64,000 nt of DNA from Archangium violaceum. Its GTDB lineage: Bacteria > Myxococcota > Myxococcia > Myxococcales > Myxococcaceae. Of the stretch, positions 1 to 8,361 are shown one piece after another. The DNA lies in contig NZ_CP069338.1 of NCBI RefSeq assembly GCF_016859125.1, positions 7,937,501 through 8,001,500 of the forward strand, read 5' to 3'. Numbering within the stretch: the stretch's first letter is position 1; every line of letters starts with the position of its first letter. The notes under the pieces were generated by a model, which saw only the letters and a program-made list of their open reading frames with translations, did not search any database and was not told the DNA's origin. Made by a program: the position numbers and the translations under genes.

Positions 1-1
1 C

Positions 2-61
2 AAGCTACGCAATCTCACCATCGAGCAGTTTCGCGAGGAGAAGGCGCGAAGGAGCGCGTGA
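2..61 (+). CDS. C-terminal tail of a JetC-like SMC protein (partial)
   Basis: An open frame enters from the left edge and ends at TGA 59-61; only 19 residues (KLRNLTIEQFREEKARRSA) are visible. The stop overlaps the next start in a TGATG arrangement, typical of translationally coupled genes. In Wadjet operons (jetABCD) the SMC-like ATPase gene jetC lies directly before jetD, so position alone suggests jetC. The fragment is too short to show any SMC motif, so the identification rests on context. Confidence 0.55.
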   Translation, partial: KLRNLTIEQFREEKARRSA

Positions 62-1239
62 TGTCCGCCTCGAACTGGAGCACGCCCGAGGAACTGGTGG
101 AGCAGCTGGAGCGGATGTGGGATCGTGGAGAGATTCTGCGAGCCTCACTGACGGGTGAGGCGCTATTTCCGAAGCAGCTGCGAGTCCGCAGACCGAGCAC
201 GAAGGAACTGGGGGAGCGATTCGAGGACGCCCGTCGGTGGATTCGCCAGCTGGAGGAAGACAGCCGGGCACGCGGCTACCTGCTCGAGTTCGAGGAGGTG
301 GTGCACCGCCAGCTCGGCCGTAATCGGGTGCCCGGGCGTGTCGTGGTGCCGACCGAGGCCGATGCCCTCCGCATCATTGGTAAGACGCAGGACGCTGAGC
401 GCTTCCATACGCTGCGCGAGGTGATTGTCGACGCATTTCCCAGCCTCGAAACGTGGGTGCACGCACGCCCTCTGAAGGTGGTGGAGCTCGCGGCGCACTG
501 GGAGGGACTCCTGGCGGTCCTGCGCTGGTTCTCCCGCAATCCGTGCTCGGGCCTCTTTCGCCGCCAGCTCGAGATTGAAGGGGTGGATACCAAGTTCATC
601 GAGCACCATCGGCAGGTGCTCACGGAGCTTCTGGAATTGACGCTTCCTCCCGAGCAGATCCTCTCCGAGCGGGGTACCTCGTTCGACCGGCGCTTCGGGC
701 TCCGGGAAAAGCCCTTCATCGTGCGCTTTCGCCTGCTGGATGAGACGCAGTTCATCCAGGGGTTTTCGGACCTGGCGGTGCCACTCTCGGACCTGGCGAG
801 GCTGGAGCTCCCGGTGGACGACGTCATCGTCACGGAGAATGAGGTGAACGGGCTCGCGCTGCCGCCGCGCCCACGGACAATGGTCGTCTTCGGCCAGGGC
901 TACGCGCTCGAGAGGCTCGGTGAGGTGCCGTGGCTCGCCTCACGCAGGGTTCTCTATTGGGGGGACATCGACACGCATGGTTTCACGATGCTCGACCGGT
1001 TTCGCGCGCATTTTCCCAGAGCGCGCTCGCTGCTGATGGACCGCGAGACGTTGCTCGCGCATCGGAGCATGTGGGTGGTCGAAGAGACGCAGAGCACCGA
1101 AGCGCTCACTCGGTTGAATGATGACGAGCGCCTGCTTCTTCGCGAACTGTTGCGTGGCGCGCTCGGCGAGCGGGTTCGCCTCGAGCAGGAGCGAATCGGA
1201 TTCCAGTTCGTCCGTGGAGCCCTCGAGCGAGCCCGATGA
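61..1239 (+). CDS. jetD: Wadjet nuclease subunit JetD (DUF3322-DUF2220)
   Basis: This 392-residue protein matches the two-domain JetD family: an N-terminal DUF3322-like half and a C-terminal DUF2220/TOPRIM-like half. The acidic TOPRIM motif is visible as WGDIDTHG at about residues 300-307, preceded by a hydrophobic strand. In Wadjet, JetABC is an SMC complex that extrudes circular plasmid DNA and JetD is the nuclease that cuts it. I chose the ATG at 61 rather than the in-frame GTG at 58 because it forms a TGATG overlap with the preceding gene. jetA and jetB would lie left of the window. The following DNA runs into an unrelated pseudogene, so jetD is the last gene of its operon. Confidence 0.88.
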   Translation: MSASNWSTPEELVEQLERMWDRGEILRASLTGEALFPKQLRVRRPSTKELGERFEDARRWIRQLEEDSRARGYLLEFEEVVHRQLGRNRVPGRVVVPTEADALRIIGKTQDAERFHTLREVIVDAFPSLETWVHARPLKVVELAAHWEGLLAVLRWFSRNPCSGLFRRQLEIEGVDTKFIEHHRQVLTELLELTLPPEQILSERGTSFDRRFGLREKPFIVRFRLLDETQFIQGFSDLAVPLSDLARLELPVDDVIVTENEVNGLALPPRPRTMVVFGQGYALERLGEVPWLASRRVLYWGDIDTHGFTMLDRFRAHFPRARSLLMDRETLLAHRSMWVVEETQSTEALTRLNDDERLLLRELLRGALGERVRLEQERIGFQFVRGALERAR

Positions 1240-1285
1240 ACCGCTGTCGCTCTCTTTCCGGATATCCGTGAGCACTGCGAGTAGC

Positions 1286-1764
1286 TCATCCCTTGGGATT
1301 CTTCCTGATGTGTGAGGGGCGCTTCTCGAGGAAGCGCTCGACGAACTTGTGGTGCCGGCCGAGTTTCTTGGCCGCTCCCGTGATGTTTCCACCGCTCTGT
1401 TCTACGGCCTCTTGTACGAGTGCCTCGGTGATGACCGTGAGCTTGTCCTGAATGGGGAGTTCGAGGAGCTTCCGGGCGATCCGCCTCAGACCATGAGTTG
1501 CTGCTTCTCCCGCGGCATCCACGGGAAGCTCGCGCTCGATGGTCTCCGCGTCGATGTGCTTGGTATCGGCGAGGTAGACCCGCCGGTCGATGGCATTGCG
1601 AAGCTCGCGGATGTGCTGAAGTGGAGTGACTTGTGGTGCTTCTCCGCGAAGTGTTGGACGAGCGCGGGGACCGGAACCCGGCTGTCCGGCGCGGCCATCT
1701 CCTGCTCAGGGGGCTGGCTGAAGTCGAACCCAGCTCGGAGCAACTCGGGAGCGTCCGGATGCAA
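1286..1764 (-). pseudogene. Broken C-terminal part of a sigma-54-dependent activator (NtrC family)
   Basis: Read on the minus strand, the end of the AAA+ domain is recognisable. Around 1560-1620 it reads HIRELRNAIDRRVYLAD, matching the NtrC-family motif, and a C-terminal Fis-type segment (GGNITGAAKKLGRHHKF) runs to about 1300. The preceding part (VPALVQHFAEKHHKSL, 1620-1680) is in a different frame, and the downstream frame is closed by a stop near 1710, so a frameshift separates them. The sigma-54 contact loop and Walker motifs are absent. This is a decayed fragment with no complete upstream gene; a sequencing frameshift alone would not explain the missing N-terminus. Confidence 0.6.
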
Positions 1765-1767
1765 GGA

Positions 1768-2862
1768 CTACGGACGGAGGGGGGCGGCGTCCTGGATGAC
1801 GAGGGGGATGACGGGCTGACCGTCGCTCCAGACCCCGAGTGACCTGTGCTCCGGCGTGTCACCAAGCGCGTACCGACAGTCAGTCCCGTCGTAGGCGCAG
1901 CTCCTCAACGCGTCCCAGACCTTCCAGACGAAGTTCCAGTCGTAGGCATCTGCCCGGCCGCCATAGCCGGGGCCCCCCGCGGACACGCCATGCCTGCTCG
2001 ACAGCGGAGGAGTGCCATGGCGGTCGGTTCGGATCATCACGAGGTCCTTGTTCTCGTCGGGGATGTGCCCGAGCTTCGGGAACACCGCGTTGCAACTCGA
2101 GTGGGCCTTGCCCTTCTCGGAGATGATCCCTTCCTCGCTCGAGTGGCACTGCAGTTTGACCGACGCGGGAATGCCGTCCAGGGTCTCGTCCAATCCGCCC
2201 TCGCCATCAGTCCCTCCGTCGTGCGGATCCTCGAGGAAGATCGCCCGCGGCGTGGGCAATCCGATGGACGCATGGCGGTTGGCGAGATTCGCCGTGAGGA
2301 TTCCGCCGAACGAGAAGCCGAAGTAGCTCGTCCTCTTGAGCTGCGGCCGTACGCGCCCAGGCCCGTTCAGGAACTCGAGCCCTCTCTGAATCCCCACGCG
2401 CGCGGACGTCATGCAAGGCTCGATGTCGAACGCGCCCGCGCACGGAAACGTCAACCCGGTCTGCCATCGTGGATAGATGACCACATTGCCCTTTCGGACC
2501 GTGTGCCGGATGAGCTCGTACATCATGTCGTAGCCCGAGTACTCCGCGTATCCGTGCAGGATGATGGCGAGCGGCGCCGATGCCGGCTGCGGGTGGATGG
2601 GCTCGAACACGTACCAGCCGTAGACGCCCTCGCCTCCCGAGCTCACTCGCATGTCCACATGCGGGTAGTCGCTCCCACCCGGCCCGCTCGGAGGCTGCGC
2701 GGGTTGTTGGCTCCCGGTCTCGCCCGTGGTCTCGCGCGGCCCCGGCGGAGCGCAGCCTCCCGTCACGAGCACGCCGAGCATGACCATGAGCGCCAGTGTT
2801 CTGTTTCGTTCATGGCGCTCACGCATGGGTTTCCCCTGACCCTTCGCGACTCGCGCCGTCAT
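1768..2862 (-). CDS. Lipoprotein alpha/beta hydrolase
   Basis: The 364-residue protein starts with basic residues, a hydrophobic stretch and a lipobox ending at Cys37 (LVTGGC), so it should be a lipoprotein. A Pro/Gly-rich linker follows, then an alpha/beta-hydrolase fold: an oxyanion-hole strand (IILHGY, about 101-105) and a nucleophile elbow GFSFGG with Ser184. The acid and His of the triad cannot be placed with certainty. The start at 2862 overlaps the previous stop (ATGA), implying coupling with the upstream gene; an internal Met13 is a possible alternative start. The substrate is unknown; dienelactone hydrolases and lipases have similar layouts. Confidence 0.75.
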   Translation of the reverse strand: MTARVAKGQGKPMRERHERNRTLALMVMLGVLVTGGCAPPGPRETTGETGSQQPAQPPSGPGGSDYPHVDMRVSSGGEGVYGWYVFEPIHPQPASAPLAIILHGYAEYSGYDMMYELIRHTVRKGNVVIYPRWQTGLTFPCAGAFDIEPCMTSARVGIQRGLEFLNGPGRVRPQLKRTSYFGFSFGGILTANLANRHASIGLPTPRAIFLEDPHDGGTDGEGGLDETLDGIPASVKLQCHSSEEGIISEKGKAHSSCNAVFPKLGHIPDENKDLVMIRTDRHGTPPLSSRHGVSAGGPGYGGRADAYDWNFVWKVWDALRSCAYDGTDCRYALGDTPEHRSLGVWSDGQPVIPLVIQDAAPLRP

Positions 2863-3548
2863 TGCTTGAACTCCCAGCCAATGAAGACCATGGGGACGAG
2901 TGTCCAGATGGCCTGCCGCACATCGCGCGCGTCGAGGATTTCTCGCGTGGACGAGATGGTTGTCGTGGCCACATGTCCATCCGCCCCCAGGAGCTTCAGG
3001 TCGACCCCGACCACCAGCCGATGGGGACCGTCTCCGAACCGCCAGCCTCCGCGAACGTTCGCTCCGGAGGCGAAGTTCACCAACCCTTCGCCGGCCATGT
3101 TCATGCTCTGCGAGCGCACCGCCCCGGCCCGGGTGATTCCATGCTTCGTCTGAAGCATGATGCCCAGCCCCAGGACAACGCCTCCGGCGACGAAGGCGCG
3201 TTCGGTGAGGTCGAGCTCGGCCATCAGCGTGACGTGGCTCATGCCGAGCGCCGAGACACGTGACGCGGCCGGGTCTTCGATATCCCGGAGAAAGCCCCCG
3301 AGCTGGCCAATCTCCGCGACCAGGCCCAGCCGGCCGAGCTGAACACCAGGGCGAAGGGCGAGCCCACCCGCCAGCGCCCCCTCCGGGAAGAAGAAGCCGC
3401 CTCCACCGAGCTGAACGCCAAAGCGGAACGGGGGGCCGGCGTGGCTCGCAGGAGACGGGGAAGTGTCGTCGGAGACGCTGGATGGGTCACCCCGCGCGGC
3501 AGCGGTGCCGGCGACGAGCAGGCACGAACAGAGCAGGGGCACCTTCAT
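2859..3548 (-). CDS. Predicted outer-membrane protein of unknown function
   Basis: The frame could start at 3614, but the ATG at 3548 follows AGGA by about 8 nt and begins a clean signal peptide (MKVPLLCSCLLVAGTAAARG), so I prefer it. The mature part (229 aa in total) has alternating hydrophobic, glycine-rich strands such as FGVQLGGGGFFF and ends with an aromatic-containing strand (IGWEF), as small beta-barrels do. It overlaps the lipoprotein hydrolase gene by 4 nt, so the two are probably co-expressed. No family is recognised. Confidence 0.65.
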   Translation of the reverse strand: MKVPLLCSCLLVAGTAAARGDPSSVSDDTSPSPASHAGPPFRFGVQLGGGGFFFPEGALAGGLALRPGVQLGRLGLVAEIGQLGGFLRDIEDPAASRVSALGMSHVTLMAELDLTERAFVAGGVVLGLGIMLQTKHGITRAGAVRSQSMNMAGEGLVNFASGANVRGGWRFGDGPHRLVVGVDLKLLGADGHVATTTISSTREILDARDVRQAIWTLVPMVFIGWEFKQ

Positions 3549-3722
3549 GGCCACCATCCTTTCACGAACACGAGTCTCGAAGGAGCGCACGCCGCGAGTG
3601 GACCATGTCTGCACCGGGCCAGGCCACCGCTCCAGGCGGCCGTGGTGGCGGATGAGGGCCGCGGCGGACTCGGCGCGGGAGCGGCTCCTGGGGACGCTGG
3701 GAGCCGCCCTTCGGGCCCGGGG

Positions 3723-4160
3723 TTACCGGGCGACCTTCGCGTATGTCCCCTTGAGGGAGACGCCAACGACGAACGTGCCCGCGTGGCACTCGTACGCGGT
3801 GGCGCTCTTGTACTCGCTCTTCTTGTAGTAGCTGACGATGTCGACCACGGCGTTGGCGCCGGACTTCTTCGCCGACTCCTGCAGGGCGATCAGCGCGGAG
3901 AGGGCGGCCCACTTGCAGCCGAACTCGTCCGTCTTCCCCACGCTGTTGGTCTTCTTGTTGCTGACGTCACTCTTCAGGGTGTCGAGCACCTTCGGCGTCT
4001 TCTGCCCCGCCAGGTAGAACTTCACCGAGCCATCAAGCTTCCCCTTCGCCTCGGGCATCTCCAGCACGTCGGCGAGCGGCAGGTGGAGCACGGTGTCGCG
4101 TGCCAGGGCGGGGCTGGAGAGGGTGAGCGCGAGCAGCAACAGGCGCAGCGTCTTCTTCAT
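3723..4160 (-). CDS. Small periplasmic protein of aryl polyene clusters
   Basis: The protein has 145 residues with a clear signal peptide (MKKTLRLLLLALTLSSPALA). The mature part contains one conserved-looking block with ALSALIALQESAKKSGANAVVDI followed by aromatic strands and two cysteines (FGCKW and AYECHAG). Proteins of this type, often mislabelled excinuclease subunit, accompany APE operons in Gram-negative bacteria. It is the last gene of the APE operon here, 12 nt after the ketosynthase stop. The precise role is unknown; a periplasmic role in pigment handling is inference. Confidence 0.65.
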   Translation of the reverse strand: MKKTLRLLLLALTLSSPALARDTVLHLPLADVLEMPEAKGKLDGSVKFYLAGQKTPKVLDTLKSDVSNKKTNSVGKTDEFGCKWAALSALIALQESAKKSGANAVVDIVSYYKKSEYKSATAYECHAGTFVVGVSLKGTYAKVAR

Positions 4161-4172
4161 CGTGTTCCTCCA

Positions 4173-5411
4173 TCAGGCCCATCGGCGGAAGATCAACGAG
4201 GTGTTGATGCCGCCAAAGGCGAAGTTGTTGCTCATCACGGTGTCGGTCTGGATGTCGCGACCTTCTCCCATGAGGTAGTCCAGAGGAGCGCAGCGGGGAT
4301 CCACCTGCCCGGGGGCGAGGTGCAGTGTCGGGGCGAACCAGCCCGAGCGCATCATCTCGAGGGTCATCCATGCCTCCAGCGCGCCGCAGGCCCCCAGCGT
4401 GTGGCCCATGTAGCTCTTCAGCGACGAGATGGCGATGCCCTCTCCGAAGACAGAGTGCGTGGCCACGCTCTCCGCGAGGTCTCCATGATCCGTGGCCGTG
4501 CCGTGGGCGTTCACGTAGGCGATCTCCGAGGGGGGAATCGCCGCGTCCTCCAGCGCCAGCCGCATGGCCTGGGCCATGGTGTCCGAGCTGGGCTGGGTGA
4601 CGTGCCGGCCATCGCTGTTGGTCCCATAGCCGATGAGCTCTGCGTGGATCTTCGCGCCTCGCGCCCGGGCGTGCTCCAACTCCTCCAGCACCAGGGTGCA
4701 GGCGCCTTCTCCCAGCACCAGTCCATCCCGCTGCGAGTGGAAGGGCCGGGGGCTCTGCTCCGGCGTGTCGTTGTGCTTCGTGCTCGTGGCGAACAAGGTG
4801 TCGAACACGGCCGCTCCGGTGGCGTCGAGCTCCTCGGCGCCCCCCGCGAGCATGGCCACCTGCCGTCCCAGCTTGATGGCCTCGTAGGCATAGCCGATAC
4901 CCTGGCTGCCCGAGGTACACGCGCTGGAGGTGGTGATGATGCGTCCCGTGATGCCAAAGAAGACGCCGATGTTCACCGCGGCCGTGTGGGACATCATCCG
5001 CAGGTACGTCGTGGCGTTGATGCCCTCGGTGGTCTTCTCCGTCACCATCCGGCCGAAGTCCCCCAGGCTGGAAGGAGTCCCCGCGGAGGAGCCGTAGGAG
5101 ATGCCCAACCGGCCGCTCTTCACCAGCGGCTCTCCCAGGAGTCCCGCGTCCGCGAGCGCGAGCTCACTGGCGCGCGTGGCCATCAGCGCCACCCGTCCCA
5201 TGCTGCGCGTGTTCTTGCGGGAGTAGAGCTGCGCGGGCAGCTCGAAGGGAGCGGCGGGCGCGCCGAGCCACGTGTTCAGGCCCTGGTACTGCTTCCACTC
5301 CTCCATCACCTGCACGGCGTTGCGGAGCGACCTCAGCCTCGCCTCCACCGACTTCCAGTCGTGGCCCAGGGGGCTGATGGCGCCGATGCCGGTAACGACG
5401 ACCCTCTTCAT
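4173..5411 (-). CDS. apeR: Beta-ketoacyl-ACP synthase of aryl polyene synthesis (ApeR type)
   Basis: The 412-residue protein is a full-length FabF/FabB-like ketosynthase with an intact Cys-His-His triad: Cys165 (TTSSACTSG), His303 (NAHGTATDHGD) and His337 (SYMGHTLG). It also has the FGG(I)N motif near the end. Ketosynthases of this kind condense malonyl-ACP with the growing polyene chain. The ATG at 5411 overlaps the ketoreductase stop (ATGA); upstream in-frame sequence is only a shadow of that gene. Assignment to ApeR rather than ApeO rests on sequence feel and its place next to apeQ and apeP, as in Gammaproteobacterial clusters. Confidence 0.85.
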   Translation of the reverse strand: MKRVVVTGIGAISPLGHDWKSVEARLRSLRNAVQVMEEWKQYQGLNTWLGAPAAPFELPAQLYSRKNTRSMGRVALMATRASELALADAGLLGEPLVKSGRLGISYGSSAGTPSSLGDFGRMVTEKTTEGINATTYLRMMSHTAAVNIGVFFGITGRIITTSSACTSGSQGIGYAYEAIKLGRQVAMLAGGAEELDATGAAVFDTLFATSTKHNDTPEQSPRPFHSQRDGLVLGEGACTLVLEELEHARARGAKIHAELIGYGTNSDGRHVTQPSSDTMAQAMRLALEDAAIPPSEIAYVNAHGTATDHGDLAESVATHSVFGEGIAISSLKSYMGHTLGACGALEAWMTLEMMRSGWFAPTLHLAPGQVDPRCAPLDYLMGEGRDIQTDTVMSNNFAFGGINTSLIFRRWA

Positions 5412-6139
5412 CCGAGCATCCCCCCGTTCACCGAGATGACCTGCCGCGTGATGTAGCTGGCCTCCTCTCTCATGAGGAAGCTGACCACGGCCGCCACCTC
5501 CTCGGGGGTCCCCATGCGCTGGGCGGGGATGAGCTTGAGCGCGTGCTCGAGCACGTGGGGGTCCACCATCTCCGTGTCGATGAGCCCGGGGGCCACGCAA
5601 TTCACCGTGATGTTGCGCTTGGCCAGCTCCACCGCCAGGGCCTTGGTCGCGCCGATGATGCCGGCCTTCGCCGCGCTGTAGTTCACCTGCCCCCGGTTGC
5701 CGATGAGGCCGGAGACCGAGGACAGGGTGACGATGCGCCCCGGCTTGCGCCGCCGCACCAGGGGCATGGTGAGCGGGTTGAGCACGTTGTAGAAGGCATC
5801 GAGGTTGGTGTGGATGACCGCGTCCCAGTCCTCCGCGGGCATGGACGGGAAGGTGTTGTCCCGGGCGATCCCCGCGTTGCACACCACGCCGTAGTAGCAG
5901 CCGTGCGCCTCCACATCGGCGAGCAGCGCCTGCTGCGTCGCGGCGCGGTCGGACACGTCGAATTGGAGCACGCGGACCTCGCGCCCCAGCTCGCGAATCT
6001 GCCCGGCCACGGCCTCCGCCTGCTCGAGCTGGCTGCGGCAGTGCAGCACGACGTCGAAGCCGTCGCGCGCCAGGCGCAGCGCGATGGCGCGGCCAATGCC
6101 CCGGCTCGAGCCCGTCACCAGCACCGTTTGCTCACTCAT
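5408..6139 (-). CDS. apeQ: 3-ketoacyl-ACP reductase (ApeQ, FabG-like)
   Basis: This is a 243-residue short-chain dehydrogenase. It has the NAD(P)-binding TGSSRGIG motif at residues 9-16, an NAG motif near 88-90, and the Ser141-Tyr154-Lys158 active site. Length and motifs match FabG. In APE synthesis it reduces the beta-keto group after each condensation. Its start overlaps the dehydratase stop by one base (TGATG) and its end overlaps apeR by four, so the order dehydratase-reductase-synthase is translationally coupled. Confidence 0.9.
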   Translation of the reverse strand: MSEQTVLVTGSSRGIGRAIALRLARDGFDVVLHCRSQLEQAEAVAGQIRELGREVRVLQFDVSDRAATQQALLADVEAHGCYYGVVCNAGIARDNTFPSMPAEDWDAVIHTNLDAFYNVLNPLTMPLVRRRKPGRIVTLSSVSGLIGNRGQVNYSAAKAGIIGATKALAVELAKRNITVNCVAPGLIDTEMVDPHVLEHALKLIPAQRMGTPEEVAAVVSFLMREEASYITRQVISVNGGMLG

Positions 6140-6609
6140 CAGTCTCCACCCTCGGTCTCCAGCCTCAATGCTTCGCTTCCATCCGGTGGTTCGAACACCG
6201 TCAGCGCGGCCGTGGCCACCGTCTCGCCATCCATCGCGATCCGACAGTCGAACTGGCCCAGCCCGTTCTCCGCCCAGAACTGCCGGCGGACCTCGATGCG
6301 CAGCCGCTCACCCGCCTTGAAGGTGGGCCGGCCGCAGTCGTAACTGCGGGTGCCGAGCAGGAACCCATTCTTCGGCGTCTCGCCGCGTTGCCGCGCGTGC
6401 CAGCCGGCCCAGGCGGCGACCGCCTGGGCCATGAGCTCGACGCCCACCCATCCTCCGACGCCGCCGTTCTCGAAGAAGAGACAGTCCTCGCGGATGGTCA
6501 CCTCGGCCACCAGGCTCTCCTCGTCGCCCTCGAGGGCCCGGTCGAGCAGGCTCATGCGGCCGGTATGGGGGACCAGCTCGGCGATGGTGTAGTCGGTGAC
6601 CGTGGACAT
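6139..6609 (-). CDS. apeP: Hotdog 3-hydroxyacyl-ACP dehydratase (ApeP)
   Basis: The 156-residue protein begins with the segment VPHTGRMSLLDR, typical of ApeP-like hotdog dehydratases, followed by the central helix VGVELMAQAVAAWAGWHA. In known APE systems ApeP pairs with ApeI to form the dehydratase that makes the conjugated double bonds; here an ApeI-like domain is fused to the ligase encoded at 16085-17785. The ATG at 6609 overlaps the apeO stop by one base. Catalytic residues were assigned only from the family pattern. Confidence 0.83.
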   Translation of the reverse strand: MSTVTDYTIAELVPHTGRMSLLDRALEGDEESLVAEVTIREDCLFFENGGVGGWVGVELMAQAVAAWAGWHARQRGETPKNGFLLGTRSYDCGRPTFKAGERLRIEVRRQFWAENGLGQFDCRIAMDGETVATAALTVFEPPDGSEALRLETEGGD

Positions 6610-7802
6610 CAGGCGCTTCCCAGGATGAGGACGGCGTTGCTTCCGCCAAAGGCGAAGGAGTTGCTCAGAACATAGCGGAGCGGGCGCTCCAGCGTGTAGC
6701 CGCGTTTCACCAGGGAGAGGGTGGGGAGCGAGGGATCCGCCTCCCCATCCCACCAGTGGGGAGGCAGGCGGCCCTGGGGGTTGCCGGTCAGGGTGAGCCA
6801 GCAGATCGCCGCCTCGAGGGCGCCCGCGGCCCCCAGCGTGTGGCCGGTGAGCGGCTTGGTCGAGCTGGCCGGAATGTCCCCGCCGAGCAGCGCATGAACC
6901 GCGTGGCTCTCCATGGCGTCGTTCTGGGGGGTCGCGGTTCCGTGCAGGTTGACGTAATCGAGCTCGGAGGGAGCGAGGCCCGCGCGCTCCAGCGCGGCCC
7001 GCATGGCGGCCAGCGCCCCCCGGCCCCCGGGCTCCGGCGCGGAGATGTGGTGGGCGTCCGAGGACTCGCCCCAGCCCGCGAGCCGCACGGGCCCCGGCTC
7101 GCGCGTCATCACGAACAGGGCCGCGCCCTCGCCGATGTTGATGCCGCGGCGGTTCACGCTCATGGGGTTGCAGCGCACCTCGCTCACCGAGTCGAGCGCG
7201 GAGAAGCCGGCCACGGTGAAGCGGCACAGGGCGTCGGCGCCGCCCGTCACCACCGCATCGGCCATTCCCGCCCGTAGCAGGCGCGCGGCGCTGGCCAGGG
7301 CCTTGGCGCTGGAGGAGCAGGCCGTGGAGATGACGAAGGACGGGCCGGTCACGCCCAGCACGTGGTTCAGCGCCAGGGCCGGCGAGCCCAGCTCCTGCTG
7401 CCGCACGTGGAATTCCGGAGGCATCTGGCCCGTGGTCAGGTACCTGGCGATGGCGGTCTCGCTCTCGCCGATGCCCGAGGTGCTGGTGCCGAGGACGATG
7501 GCCACGCGCTCCCGCCCGTAGCGGGCGATGGCCGCATCGACGGCGGGACGGATCTCCGCCAGCGCCGTGAGCAGCAGCGCGTTGTTCCGGCTGCGCAGGG
7601 GCGCGGGGAGCACCCCTGTCTCCGCGAGCGGTGACGTGACGAGTCCTACGTGCAGTGTCTTCGCGGCGAAGTCATCGCTGGGGGCCACGCCCGTCGGCGC
7701 GTCGCCGAAGAGGGCCGCGGTCACCTCCTGCTTGCCGCGGCCCATGGCACAGACGAGGCCCAGTTGATTGAGGAAGACGGGCGGATTCATGGGGTCATTC
7801 AT
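6609..7802 (-). CDS. apeO: Beta-ketoacyl-ACP synthase of aryl polyene synthesis (ApeO type)
   Basis: This is a second complete ketosynthase of 397 residues. Its Cys162 (STACSSSAKA), His287 (NLHGTATPQND) and His321 (LTGHTLGA) are intact, as is the C-terminal SFAFGGSN motif. In characterised APE systems ApeO works with the inactive partner ApeC, which is encoded at 19630-20367, to elongate the chain. The gene overlaps the upstream lipoprotein gene by 8 nt. It is clearly paralogous to, but different from, the apeR product. Confidence 0.86.
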   Translation of the reverse strand: MNDPMNPPVFLNQLGLVCAMGRGKQEVTAALFGDAPTGVAPSDDFAAKTLHVGLVTSPLAETGVLPAPLRSRNNALLLTALAEIRPAVDAAIARYGRERVAIVLGTSTSGIGESETAIARYLTTGQMPPEFHVRQQELGSPALALNHVLGVTGPSFVISTACSSSAKALASAARLLRAGMADAVVTGGADALCRFTVAGFSALDSVSEVRCNPMSVNRRGINIGEGAALFVMTREPGPVRLAGWGESSDAHHISAPEPGGRGALAAMRAALERAGLAPSELDYVNLHGTATPQNDAMESHAVHALLGGDIPASSTKPLTGHTLGAAGALEAAICWLTLTGNPQGRLPPHWWDGEADPSLPTLSLVKRGYTLERPLRYVLSNSFAFGGSNAVLILGSA

Positions 7803-8361
7803 CGGCCGGGCGGGATTCGATGGTCAGCCGGTAGTGCTCCGCGTGGTTGAGCAACTCCGCGCGCCCCGCATGGCGCGGCTCGCCATCGTATTGCACCGTC
7901 ACCCATTCCCTGCCGGTCTCAAGCAGGGCGCGACGGCCAGGGCTCTCCTCCAGGGTCCAGCCTGGCGGGAGGGCGGAGCGGAGCGCCTCGGCTGGCCAGT
8001 AGACCAGCTGGACGTCCCGGAGGACCTGGCGCGACTGGAGCTGAGCGGGCACGTGCGGGTCCCGCTGCTCCGCGAGCACGGTGCCATCCCACTGCATCGT
8101 GAACACGCGCCGGCCGAGCATGAATCCAGCCAGACGCAGCGCCGAGGTGTCGATCTCCAGCAGGGCCTCGAGGGAGCGGGGGCCTTCCGGGTCGGCGTCG
8201 TGAGCGAAGCTCAGGTTCTGTGCCAGGCTCACGGCTTCACCGAACGCGGCCGGAGAGAGCTCGAGCACGGGCAGGGACACCGCGGGCGCCGCGGGCCGGG
8301 TGGGCGTCGTGGCGCACGCGGCGAGATAGAGCAGGGCGGCGGTGGAAATCAGGCGGCGCAC
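7795..8361 (-). CDS. DUF3261 lipoprotein of the aryl polyene operon
   Basis: The 188-residue protein starts at a GTG (8361) that overlaps the FAD-enzyme stop by 13 nt. Its N-terminus VRRLISTAALLYLAACATT is a lipoprotein signal with Cys near residue 16. The remainder contains QVLRDVQLVYWPAEALRSAL and WTVQYDG-like segments seen in DUF3261 proteins, which are regularly encoded in APE clusters. A role in outer-membrane placement of the lipid-linked pigment, with LolA and the MMPL protein, is inferred from gene company only. Confidence 0.72.
   Translation of the reverse strand: MRRLISTAALLYLAACATTPTRPAAPAVSLPVLELSPAAFGEAVSLAQNLSFAHDADPEGPRSLEALLEIDTSALRLAGFMLGRRVFTMQWDGTVLAEQRDPHVPAQLQSRQVLRDVQLVYWPAEALRSALPPGWTLEESPGRRALLETGREWVTVQYDGEPRHAGRAELLNHAEHYRLTIESRPADE

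Noticed and set aside
3441-5456. A 671-codon open frame on the plus strand
   Set aside because: It is antisense to the APE ketosynthase and ketoreductase genes, has no recognised motif and is rich in His, Gln and Gly, as expected for antisense frames in GC-rich DNA.
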